Assembly: GCA_946409145.1 (NCBI GenBank)
Contig: CAMJVA010000037.1
Coordinates: 1-10,881 of the forward strand
DNA: 10,881 bases
DNA from: an uncultured Enterococcus sp.
Lineage (GTDB): Bacteria; Bacillota; Bacilli; Lactobacillales; Enterococcaceae
Direction: 5' to 3'
Position 1 is the stretch's first letter, and each line of letters starts with the position of its first letter. A program made the translations under genes and the position numbers. Of the stretch, positions 1-5,918 are shown piece after piece. The notes beneath the pieces were generated by a model. It searched no databases. It saw only the letters and a program-made list of their open reading frames with translations, and was not told the origin of the DNA.

Positions 1-10
1 TTAAAAAATT

Positions 11-463
11 TTACTCCTCACTATCTAATTCTCTCACCACTAAAACATTACACGGAGCATGGGTCACCACAAAATTCGTCGTTGAACCAAGTAAAGCTAT
101 TTGAACGGCACCTTTTCCTGTTGCCCCAATAACAATTAAATCAAAGTGAAATTTTTCCGGAAGTTCTCTAGCAATGACCGCTTTTGGGGAGCCAGATTCA
201 AAAATTTTTTTGATTTTTAAACCGCCTCCATAAGTTTCTACTAAAATATCCACTGTGGCCCGGGCTTCTTTTTCTTGTTCAGATAAAATATCCCCTAGAA
301 CATAGCCATGACTTTCTCCCCACAAATTAGACATATCTGTCACAGCCACCACTGATAAATTTCCTACATTGCGCTTGACAATTTTTACCGCTTCAATAAA
401 AGCAAAACGTGATTGGGGTGATCCATCTACTGCCACTAAAATATTTTTATAAGTGTCTGCCAT
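11..463 (-). CDS. Universal stress protein, UspA family
   Basis: A 150-residue cytoplasmic protein of the single-domain Usp fold, normal length for the family. The N-terminal strand is KNILVAVDGS (residues 6-15), which holds the conserved Asp of the nucleotide pocket. The C-terminal part holds the full ATP-binding signature G-x2-G-x9-G-S/T at residues 113-127 (GATG then GST), so this is probably an ATP-binding UspA-type member. The family is tied to stress survival and energy limitation; the exact role is unknown. Three in-frame starts exist (GTG at 472, ATG at 469, ATG at 463). The last is chosen because AAGGAG at 477-472 lies 8 bases before it and only 2 bases before ATG 469. It has its own promoter, and a strong terminator isolates it from the hydrolase gene upstream. 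Its link to the sugar locus is positional only. Confidence 0.93.
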   Translation of the reverse strand: MADTYKNILVAVDGSPQSRFAFIEAVKIVKRNVGNLSVVAVTDMSNLWGESHGYVLGDILSEQEKEARATVDILVETYGGGLKIKKIFESGSPKAVIARELPEKFHFDLIVIGATGKGAVQIALLGSTTNFVVTHAPCNVLVVRELDSEE

Positions 464-484
464 TTTCATCACTCCTTTTTTATC

Positions 485-513
485 ATTATAAAGGAGTTCT
501 AAAAAAGAACCAA
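485..513 (-). promoter_or_regulatory. Promoter of the universal stress protein gene
   Basis: On the minus strand a perfect TATAAT (490-485) follows TTGGTT (513-508) at a 17-base spacing. Transcription would start near 478, leaving a leader of only about 15 bases that contains the AAGGAG site. A small inverted repeat, GTTCT-N5-AGAAC (496-510), fills most of the spacer and could be an operator. The -35 match is only partial. Confidence 0.6.
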
Positions 514-555
514 AGAAGACAACTTTTCTTTAATCCAATAACTTGATAGTTCAGC

Positions 556-594
556 AAAAAAAGAGTGAGACAAAACTGCGTCTCACTCTTTTTT
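556..594 (-). terminator. Strong intrinsic terminator after the GH105 gene
   Basis: A perfect inverted repeat of about 15 bp (AAAAAGAGTGAGAC paired with GTCTCACTCTTTTT) around an 8-base loop, with an A-run before and a T-run after on either strand. It lies 19 bases beyond the GH105 stop codon and closes that transcript. Because the hairpin is symmetrical it would also work for transcripts on the plus strand, but no gene is seen there. Confidence 0.9.
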
Positions 595-612
595 AAGCAA
601 TAGTTGCTACTT

Positions 613-1758
613 TTATTTTTCGTGTTTTAAAGTTTCAGTGTATGCAAAAATGAATGGAGCGACTCCTTTAGCGTCATTTTTTACTTTTGGTTCTGAGAAA
701 TAATAAGCTAAGGAACCATCGCGCACTTTGTAATCCCCTTTACCATTCATGCCCCCAAGACCTGCGACTAAACAAATATCCCGTAAAACAAACTCTCCAT
801 TTTCTAGAGATAATTTTTCTTTCACGACACTTTCTAAAATTTCTAAACCTTGGTCATAAGAAACGTCTTCTAAAATCCCTAAGCGTTGTCCTTTCATTAA
901 GGAATACGCCACAGCACAAGAACCTGAAGTCTCTAAATAATTTCCCTTTTCTGCTGGGAAATTAGGCACTTGATAAAATAATTTACTTTTTTCATCTTGT
1001 ACTTTTAAAATGGCTGCCATTAATTCTTTAAAATCAGTGACTAATTCTTCTGGGACGTCTTTGGCAAATTTTTGGAAAAGATCAATGGTATCAATTAAAC
1101 TCATAGCATACCACCCTAAAGAACGCAGCCAAAAATTTTTCGAAAGACCGGTTTTTTTATCTGCCCAAAAGTTATTCCGACTTTCATCATAAGCGTGATA
1201 AAAAAGGCCGGTGGTTTCATCTTTCATAGTCTCTACAACATTTTTAAATTGCCTTAAGACATCTGAAATATTTTTTCCTTCATTAAAACGTAAATCATAT
1301 TCTAAATAAAAAGGTTCCACCATATATAACCCATCTAGCCATACTTGATAAGGATAGACTAATTTATGCCAAAAACTTCCTGAGCGAGTTCTAGGTTGCC
1401 AATTCACTTGTCTTATTAACATGTCTAAGGCTTTTTTGTATTTTTCTTTCCCAGTTTTTTCATATAAAGCAAAAAGTAATTTTCCTTCATTAATTGAATC
1501 AGAATTATATTCTACTAGGTCATAACCTAAAATTTTTCCTTCTTCGTCTACATAATAGTCAATGAAGTTATCTAAAAAAGTAAAATATTTTTCTTCTTGA
1601 GTTGCTTCATACATGTATAAAATCCCCATGCCCATACAACCATCAATATAACTCCAATGAGCAGGTTTATTCTCTAGAATTGCTTCCATATTCCAAACAG
1701 GTTTGTCTGGAGTAGATTTTTCCATTAATTCATGTAAGTACTTCACAATTTGCTCCAT
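613..1758 (-). CDS. GH105-type unsaturated rhamnogalacturonyl (glycuronyl) hydrolase
   Basis: A 381-residue protein without a signal peptide, so cytoplasmic. It resembles YteR/YesR of Bacillus, which hydrate and release the 4,5-unsaturated galacturonic acid left by rhamnogalacturonan lyases. The diagnostic block is PRT-x3-GSFWHK followed by WLDGLYMVEPF (residues 122-150). Asp142 in WLDG corresponds to the catalytic Asp of YteR, and Asp87 in DSINEGK to its second conserved Asp. A later FWLRSLGWYAM block also fits the alpha/alpha barrel. The length is normal. The chosen ATG at 1758 follows AAAGGAG by 12 bases, a rather long spacing; an in-frame ATG at 1785 lies upstream of that site and would place it inside the gene. 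It follows the ABC importer genes, which suggests imported unsaturated oligosaccharides as substrate. GH88 (unsaturated glucuronyl) activity is possible, since the linkage cannot be read from sequence. Confidence 0.88.
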   Translation of the reverse strand: MEQIVKYLHELMEKSTPDKPVWNMEAILENKPAHWSYIDGCMGMGILYMYEATQEEKYFTFLDNFIDYYVDEEGKILGYDLVEYNSDSINEGKLLFALYEKTGKEKYKKALDMLIRQVNWQPRTRSGSFWHKLVYPYQVWLDGLYMVEPFYLEYDLRFNEGKNISDVLRQFKNVVETMKDETTGLFYHAYDESRNNFWADKKTGLSKNFWLRSLGWYAMSLIDTIDLFQKFAKDVPEELVTDFKELMAAILKVQDEKSKLFYQVPNFPAEKGNYLETSGSCAVAYSLMKGQRLGILEDVSYDQGLEILESVVKEKLSLENGEFVLRDICLVAGLGGMNGKGDYKVRDGSLAYYFSEPKVKNDAKGVAPFIFAYTETLKHEK

Positions 1759-1770
1759 AAAACATTTATG

Positions 1771-1777
1771 CTCCTTT
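1771..1777 (-). promoter_or_regulatory. Ribosome binding site of the GH105 gene
   Basis: AAAGGAG stands 12 bases before the chosen ATG (1758). A second ATG (1765-1763), out of frame and only 5 bases away, opens an 11-codon reading frame that ends at 1730 inside the gene. The site decides against the upstream in-frame ATG at 1785, which has only a weak AGAGA before it. Confidence 0.6.
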
Positions 1778-1800
1778 ATTAACATATTTCTCTAACTTTA

Positions 1801-1850
1801 AAATAAAAACTCCCCGCCAGAAAATTTTACTTCATTTTTCTGACGCGGAG
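1801..1850 (-). terminator. Terminator-like hairpin between the RDD and GH105 genes
   Basis: On the minus strand CTCCGCGTCAGAAAA pairs with TTTTCTGGCGGGGAG, with one G-G mismatch and one G-U pair, around a loop of about 11 bases. TTTTTATTTT follows directly. It begins 5 bases after the RDD stop codon and ends about 42 bases before the GH105 ATG. It should stop much of the importer transcript, so the hydrolase is expressed by read-through, from a promoter I cannot clearly identify, or by regulated antitermination. Confidence 0.8.
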
Positions 1851-1855
1851 TAACC

Positions 1856-2251
1856 TTATACTTGAACTAATTTCGTATGCGTCGCTTCTTCATGACCACC
1901 TAATTTTTTTCTGAATAAAAGAGGGAGGCAAATAAAATAGCAACTCATGAGTTTGCATAAAATCTCCCGTTGGAAGATGACTGCAAGAGGCACGTCTTTT
2001 CTTTTATCATCAGTGGAAACAATCTTTAATTGGAAAAATCCTTTTCCAAGGGTTTGCCCATTGACCATAAAGGGATAATTGACTAAAAAAAGCAATCCTG
2101 CAACTAAAACAATCCCCAATAATGCTTTAATCACATCATTTCCAATAAATTTCCCAATAAATGGAACCATAAACCCAAAGGTCAAAAAGATAATTAAAAT
2201 TCCCACAATCAAATCAATGAGTTGTGCCATAATTCGTTTCATTAAAAGCAT
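1856..2251 (-). CDS. Small RDD-family integral membrane protein
   Basis: A 131-residue hydrophobic protein. The RDD domain is recognised from Arg6 and Asp13 around the first membrane segment (MKRIMAQLIDLIVG) and from the loop signature GQTLGKGFFQLKIV (residues 65-78). Membrane segments lie at about residues 13-33 and 41-61, with a possible third at about 100-114. The C-terminus GGHEEATHTKLV takes the place of the family's usual His-Asp...Thr ending. RDD proteins are widespread and mostly without known function; some have been linked to ion transport or stress. It starts 27 bases after the second permease with GGGGA as ribosome binding site, so it belongs to the importer operon. A role in transport or in coping with the imported sugar acid is a guess from position only. 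Confidence 0.82.
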   Translation of the reverse strand: MLLMKRIMAQLIDLIVGILIIFLTFGFMVPFIGKFIGNDVIKALLGIVLVAGLLFLVNYPFMVNGQTLGKGFFQLKIVSTDDKRKDVPLAVIFQREILCKLMSCYFICLPLLFRKKLGGHEEATHTKLVQV

Positions 2252-2278
2252 GGTTGTTCCCCTTTTCTAACAAAAATC

Positions 2279-3136
2279 TTATTCTTTACCACCAGTATTA
2301 GCAACACCATCAACAAAGTAACGAGAGCCCATGAAAAATAGAGCGATCATTGGTAGTAAGCCTAAAGTACTAGCAGCAAAGACGCGACCATAAGAAATCA
2401 TCGCTTCTCCGTCTAGTTGTTGTTTCATAATAATCGATAACGTCATTTTATCTGTGGAATTTAAATAAATCAATGGTCCTTGGAAATCATTCATTCCCCA
2501 CATGAAACATAAAAGAGCAACGGTAATTAAAATTGGTTTAATCACTGGCACAATAACTTTAAATAAAATTTGGAAGTCATTACAGCCATCCATTACAGCA
2601 GCTTCGTCTAATTCTCTTGGAACAGTTCTCATGAACTGAATGATCATGAAAACAAAGAAAGAAGAGTTAGCAAAAATATCTGCTACATACAAACTAGCAA
2701 ATGTATCTAATAAACCTACTTGACGATAAAGTAAGTATAAAGGAATTCTAAAAGCAAGTTCTGGCATTAATAAGGTGACAATAATGGCAGAAAAAACGAA
2801 TTTTTTTCCTTTAAAAGATTTTCTTGCTACAACATAAGCTGTTAAAGTACAAGAAATAACAGTAAAAATAGTTTTTGGTACTAAGAATTTCAAAGTATTT
2901 ACAAAATAAAACCAAATAGTATGTTCTTTGGTGATTTGCCAAGCTTTAGGAAAGTTATCCATGACAGCTTGTCCTTTTGGTGGAAAAATACTTAAAGTTC
3001 CGAAAATATCTTGGTTTTGTTTAAATGCCGAGCCGACCATCCAGAATAATGGATAAATTAAAATAATCCCGACACCAATTAATAGAGCATAACGAATGAT
3101 TTCGTTGACTCTTCTTCTTGTTTTACTCATTTCCAT
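2279..3136 (-). CDS. Carbohydrate ABC transporter permease (MalG/YesQ type)
   Basis: The second membrane subunit of the importer, 285 residues, usual length for the MalG-like group. A basic N-terminus (KTRRRVNEIIR) leads into about six membrane segments, the first at residues 15-35. The EAA loop that docks the ATPase is visible at about residues 178-197 (EAAVMDGCNDFQILFKVIVP), with its conserved Gly. The C-terminus SRYFVDGVANTGGKE matches the YFV-x-G ending of this group. The start at 3136 is preceded by AGGGGTGA at good spacing; an ATG two codons later is possible. It follows the other permease by 12 bases, so the two are cotranscribed and form the channel heterodimer. The cognate ATPase is not encoded in this window. 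Confidence 0.93.
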   Translation of the reverse strand: MEMSKTRRRVNEIIRYALLIGVGIILIYPLFWMVGSAFKQNQDIFGTLSIFPPKGQAVMDNFPKAWQITKEHTIWFYFVNTLKFLVPKTIFTVISCTLTAYVVARKSFKGKKFVFSAIIVTLLMPELAFRIPLYLLYRQVGLLDTFASLYVADIFANSSFFVFMIIQFMRTVPRELDEAAVMDGCNDFQILFKVIVPVIKPILITVALLCFMWGMNDFQGPLIYLNSTDKMTLSIIMKQQLDGEAMISYGRVFAASTLGLLPMIALFFMGSRYFVDGVANTGGKE

Positions 3137-3148
3137 TTATGCTCACCC

Positions 3149-4060
3149 CTAATCGTTATAAAATACCCATTTATCAGAAGATTTGAAGACAATTAACGTC
3201 AACACTCCGATAATGGCAAGTAAAATCCAAGTTAAGGCACTAGCGTAACCGTAGTTCCCGTTTTGGAAAGCTTGTTCGTAAATGTACAGGTTTAAGAAAT
3301 AGGTGGCTTTATTTGGCCCACCTTTTGTGATTAAGTAAGCTGAGTTAAATTCTTGGAAAGCTTTAACTAACACGTTAACCATATTAAACAAGATAACAGG
3401 AGTGATAATTGGAACAGTAATGGAGAAAAGTTGGCGGGCTTTACTTGCGCCATCAATTTCAGCTGCTTCATACACAGATTTAGAAACTCCTTGTAAGGCT
3501 GAAAGGAAAATTAACATGGTGGAACCAAATTGCCAGGTTTTTAAAATAATTAAAGTAAACACGGCAAACGTTGGATCTTTTGTCCAGTTAATCGCCACAT
3601 CTCCCCCAAATTTAAAGACGGATAACACTGTATTCACTGGGCCATTTACATCAAAGAGCATGGTCCATAAAATAGAAACTGCCACGTTTCCTCCTAAAAT
3701 AGAAGGAATATAATAGGCTGTTCTAAAGAAATTTACTCCTTTTAATTTAAAGTTTAAAATAGCAGCCACAATAAAAGCGACAATAATAACAGCAGGTGTC
3801 CCGATTAAAACATATTTCAAAGTAGCCACAAGAGATGCTCTAAAGGTGTCATCATTTGTGAAGATGTTTACATAGTTGTCAAATCCGGTAAAAGTTGGAT
3901 CACCTAAAATAGGATATTCTTGTAAGCTGTAAATAAATGACGCAATAATTGGATAAATCTTAAATACGACAAAGCCAATTAACCATGGTAAGAGCATCAA
4001 CAAGACAACAATGTTGAATTTCTTATGGGGTTGTGTGACTTTCTTTTTACTTTTTTCCAT
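3149..4060 (-). CDS. Carbohydrate ABC transporter permease (MalF/YesP type)
   Basis: The first membrane subunit of the importer, 303 residues. A charged cytoplasmic N-terminus (MEKSKKKVTQPHKKF) is followed by about six membrane segments, the first at residues 17-45 with the typical YPI-x3-F-x2-S pattern. The block FFRTAYYIPSILGGNVAVSILW (in two parts, residues 111-118 and 119-132) is characteristic of UgpA/LacF/YtcQ-like permeases, and the EAA loop lies at 198-217 with its Gly. The ATG at 4060 is chosen because AAGGGGAAAG precedes it by 7 bases; an upstream TTG at 4084 would place that site inside the gene. It is the first gene after the hairpin that follows the lipoprotein gene, so its level depends on read-through of that hairpin. 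Substrate specificity is inferred from the neighbouring GH105 gene. Confidence 0.93.
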   Translation of the reverse strand: MEKSKKKVTQPHKKFNIVVLLMLLPWLIGFVVFKIYPIIASFIYSLQEYPILGDPTFTGFDNYVNIFTNDDTFRASLVATLKYVLIGTPAVIIVAFIVAAILNFKLKGVNFFRTAYYIPSILGGNVAVSILWTMLFDVNGPVNTVLSVFKFGGDVAINWTKDPTFAVFTLIILKTWQFGSTMLIFLSALQGVSKSVYEAAEIDGASKARQLFSITVPIITPVILFNMVNVLVKAFQEFNSAYLITKGGPNKATYFLNLYIYEQAFQNGNYGYASALTWILLAIIGVLTLIVFKSSDKWVFYND

Positions 4061-4126
4061 AAATCTTTCCCCTTTTTCTAACAATACTTGCGCAATATTA
4101 CTTTGTGGTATGTATCACGTAGTTTC

Positions 4127-4180
4127 AAAAAAACAGGGAGAAACGAGAAATTTATCAAAGATAAAGTTTTTCGTTTCCCC
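4127..4180 (-). terminator. Long terminator-like hairpin between binding-protein and permease genes
   Basis: On the minus strand GGGGAAACGA, then TTTATC-TTT-GATAAA, then TCGTTTCTCCC form a stem of about 18-20 bp with one bulge and one or two mismatches. TGTTTTTTTG follows. It begins about 16 bases beyond the stop of the lipoprotein gene. Since the permease genes must also be made, it is best read as a leaky terminator or 3' stabiliser that keeps the binding protein in excess over the permeases, as in many sugar ABC operons. Confidence 0.8.
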
Positions 4181-4195
4181 ACTAGTTACGTTGAA

Positions 4196-5563
4196 TTAGC
4201 CAATATAATATTTGTCTAAAGCTTCTTGTTGTTTTTCAACATAGTCTTTAGCTGCTTCTTCAGCAGTGGATTTTCCAGAACGGAAAGCTTCAATGGCAGT
4301 GTAACGTTCGTTACGTACGTTTTCATCTTCAAAGTAAGGGTCCATTACCACTTGATCATAAGAATCTAATGTATCGTAAGCATCTTTTACAACGCCTTCT
4401 AATAAATTGTTTTTAACTTGTAAATCATGAGTTACTGTGTTACTTGAAATACCTAAAGCATCTCCAGAAGCTTTGACTGCTTCTTCATTAGTGAACAAGA
4501 AGTTAATGAAGTCAGCGGCTACTTCAGGGTTTTTAGAGTTTTTAGAAATAGCATAAGCAAAGTTAGGTTTTACATAAACGCTTGGTTTTGAATCAGCATC
4601 TTTTTGGAAGTAAGGAGCAACTGTTAAGCTGTCTGCAGAATTTCCAGCATCTTCATATGATTTAGCCCATTGTGCTAAAGAGTTAGCCCATTCGTAAATC
4701 CCACCAACTTTTCCGCCAGTCCATTCTGGGTTAGCATTTGTTTCAACAGAAGGATCTTGGTTAAAGGTAGGCATCGCACCAGAATCTTCTAAAGCTTTAT
4801 ATTGTTCTAATACTTTTTGTACATCTTTCACAGAGTAATTTACTTTACCGTCTTCTTGCATTACTTTTCCAGTAGCATTAAAGAGCATTTGGGCAATGAA
4901 TAAATCTTTTGAAACTTTACCCATATTTTGGAAAGCATATTGATTTTCTGCACCTGTTTCAGTGTTGTTAGCGCCAATTACTTTACCAGCAGCTTCTAGG
5001 TCATCATAGGTTTTAGGAATTTCTAAGCCGTTATCTGTATAAAGTTTTTCGTTAATTAAATTAACCCGACCAGTCATTCCGTGAGGAACAGCGGCTTGTT
5101 GTCCATCAACTTGTAAGGCTTTTAAGTATTCTTTATCCCAGTTATTAAGATCTAAGAAGTTGCTTACTTTATTTAAATCATAGAAAATATTTTGGCCTTT
5201 CCCAAATGAGAATAACCAGTTGTAGTTCACTTGCATTACATCAGCTTCTGTTTTACCAGATAATTGTGTTAACACTTTTGCTTGCCAGCCGTCCCATGCG
5301 CCGTATTCAACGTCAACGGTTACATTTGGATGTTCAGCTTCATAAAGTTCTACTACTTTTTTCATTGCTTCATGACGGTTATCAGCACCCCACCATGAAA
5401 ATTTAATTGTGACATCATCTGTTGGTAAAGTCGCTTCAGTTTTTGAATCAGATTTTCCAGAATCAGCTGTTTTATCTTTACTTCCTCCGTTACCACAACC
5501 TGCTAATAGAGCTGTTAAAACTAATCCAGAAGCTAAAAGACGTTTAACCGTTTTCTTTTTCAT
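4196..5563 (-). CDS. Sugar-binding lipoprotein of an ABC importer (family 1, YesO-like)
   Basis: A 455-residue extracellular solute-binding protein. The N-terminus MKKKTVKRLL, hydrophobic stretch and lipobox LLAGC give a type II signal peptide with Cys23 as the lipidated residue. A short flexible linker rich in Ser, Lys, Asp and Thr follows. The mature domain opens with VTIKFSWWGADNRHEA, very like the start of Bacillus YesO (rhamnogalacturonan importer), and shows the aromatic-rich loops (WDGWQAK, NYNWLFSFG) that stack on sugars in SBP_bac_1 proteins. The ATG at 5563 follows GGAGG by 8 bases; the upstream in-frame ATG at 5578 is before that site and would spoil the signal peptide. It heads the importer operon, next to a good promoter with candidate catabolite repression sites. 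Likely ligand: short unsaturated uronic-acid oligosaccharides, inferred from the GH105 gene. Confidence 0.92.
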   Translation of the reverse strand: MKKKTVKRLLASGLVLTALLAGCGNGGSKDKTADSGKSDSKTEATLPTDDVTIKFSWWGADNRHEAMKKVVELYEAEHPNVTVDVEYGAWDGWQAKVLTQLSGKTEADVMQVNYNWLFSFGKGQNIFYDLNKVSNFLDLNNWDKEYLKALQVDGQQAAVPHGMTGRVNLINEKLYTDNGLEIPKTYDDLEAAGKVIGANNTETGAENQYAFQNMGKVSKDLFIAQMLFNATGKVMQEDGKVNYSVKDVQKVLEQYKALEDSGAMPTFNQDPSVETNANPEWTGGKVGGIYEWANSLAQWAKSYEDAGNSADSLTVAPYFQKDADSKPSVYVKPNFAYAISKNSKNPEVAADFINFLFTNEEAVKASGDALGISSNTVTHDLQVKNNLLEGVVKDAYDTLDSYDQVVMDPYFEDENVRNERYTAIEAFRSGKSTAEEAAKDYVEKQQEALDKYYIG

Positions 5564-5613
5564 GAATGTTTCCTCCACTTTTCTCTTAATTATTAGATTT
5601 TACTCATCGCACT

Positions 5614-5627
5614 TGCATGCGCTTACT
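5614..5627 (-). promoter_or_regulatory. Candidate CcpA-binding (cre) site at the transcription start
   Basis: AGTAAGCGCATGCA on the minus strand agrees with the cre consensus TGWAARCGYTWNCW at 12 of 14 positions, with the central CG and flanking A's intact. It begins 3 bases after the -10 box and covers the expected start of transcription, where CcpA would block initiation or elongation. Confidence 0.5.
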
Positions 5628-5630
5628 CAA

Positions 5631-5658
5631 AATATACAACATTTAAAAAAACAGTCAA
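5631..5658 (-). promoter_or_regulatory. Promoter of the importer operon
   Basis: TTGACT (5658-5653) and TATATT (5636-5631) are 16 bases apart on the minus strand, a near-consensus sigma-A promoter; TATTTT two bases on gives an 18-base alternative. Transcription would begin near 5624, leaving a leader of about 60 bases. It is the only good promoter seen before the lipoprotein gene. Such a good core suggests that repression, not only activation, sets its level. Confidence 0.75.
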
Positions 5659-5667
5659 CCGTTTTCA
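5654..5667 (-). promoter_or_regulatory. Candidate CcpA-binding (cre) site over the -35 box
   Basis: TGAAAACGGTTGAC on the minus strand has the TG-W-AARCG half of the cre consensus and matches about 11 of 14 positions, with weaker agreement in the right half. It overlaps the -35 box TTGACT, so a bound CcpA would exclude RNA polymerase. It is the weaker of the two candidates. Confidence 0.4.
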
Positions 5668-5685
5668 TAAACTTAATCAAATAAG

Positions 5686-5701
5686 TGAACAATTTTGTTC
5701 A
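5686..5701. repeat. 16-base palindrome upstream of the importer promoter
   Basis: TGAACAA-TT-TTGTTCA, perfect 7-bp arms around two bases. Its centre lies about 35 bases upstream of the -35 box, near -70 relative to the expected start, a usual place for an activator. It could be an operator for the adjacent AraC regulator, although that family more often uses direct repeats, or for another dimeric regulator. Confidence 0.5.
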
Positions 5702-5782
5702 AATTAATACTATATTGATATTTTTTGTAATATAACAGAGTAAAATTTACCTTTTTTATTTCAAAAAATTTCTTCACGAAAA

Positions 5783-5805
5783 AATGTTTCACGTTCACAA
5801 ACATT
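5783..5805. repeat. Inverted repeat AATGTTT-N9-AAACATT
   Basis: Perfect 7-bp arms separated by 9 bases (CACGTTCAC), which contain two tandem TTCAC-like units together with the left arm. It shares its last three bases with the next inverted repeat. It lies about 165 bases upstream of the expected transcription start. Possible distal operator; no family consensus is recognised. Confidence 0.4.
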
Positions 5806-5820
5806 ATCATTACTGATAAT
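5803..5820. repeat. Inverted repeat ATTATCA-TTAC-TGATAAT
   Basis: Perfect 7-bp arms around four bases. The arms equal the half-sites of the Fur/PerR-type box (TGATAAT and ATTATCA) but point the wrong way round for that box, so I do not call it one. The short stem has no T-run and is unlikely to be a terminator. Possible operator. Confidence 0.4.
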
Positions 5821-5918
5821 CTTCTGTTTTATTTTTTAAATTGATTTTTAGTGGATGAAAAGGCTTAATCGTTCGTGTTTTTTGTTATCTCTTCGAAATT
5901 AGCCCTAAAAAATAGCTT

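Noticed and set aside
473..555. A structured leader RNA (such as the lacto-usp type) upstream of the stress protein gene.
   Set aside because: The gap to the terminator is only about 80 bases, the promoter lies directly before the ribosome binding site, and no extended structure is seen.
4083..4120. A separate promoter for the permease genes just after the internal hairpin (TAATAT with poor upstream matches).
   Set aside because: No acceptable -35 box lies at 16-18 bases, so read-through from the operon promoter is the simpler view.
5409..5684. A 91-codon plus-strand reading frame opposite the start of the lipoprotein gene.
   Set aside because: It overlaps the well-supported lipoprotein gene and the operon promoter in antisense and shows no recognisable domain.
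5673..5810. A 45-codon reading frame on the minus strand in the gap upstream of the importer operon, starting MIMFVNVKHFFVKK.
   Set aside because: It has no good ribosome binding site, its composition (Phe, Lys, Tyr, Asn, Ile) is what AT-rich non-coding DNA gives, and it runs through the palindrome and other likely regulatory sequences.
5803..5820. A Fur/PerR box, because of the TGATAAT and ATTATCA half-sites.
   Set aside because: The half-sites are in the opposite order to the 7-1-7 box and are spaced by four bases; nothing nearby concerns metals or peroxide.
5855..5902. A 15-codon plus-strand reading frame starting ATGAAAAGG in the same gap, a possible small peptide.
   Set aside because: No ribosome binding site or promoter is visible and it is too short to separate from chance.
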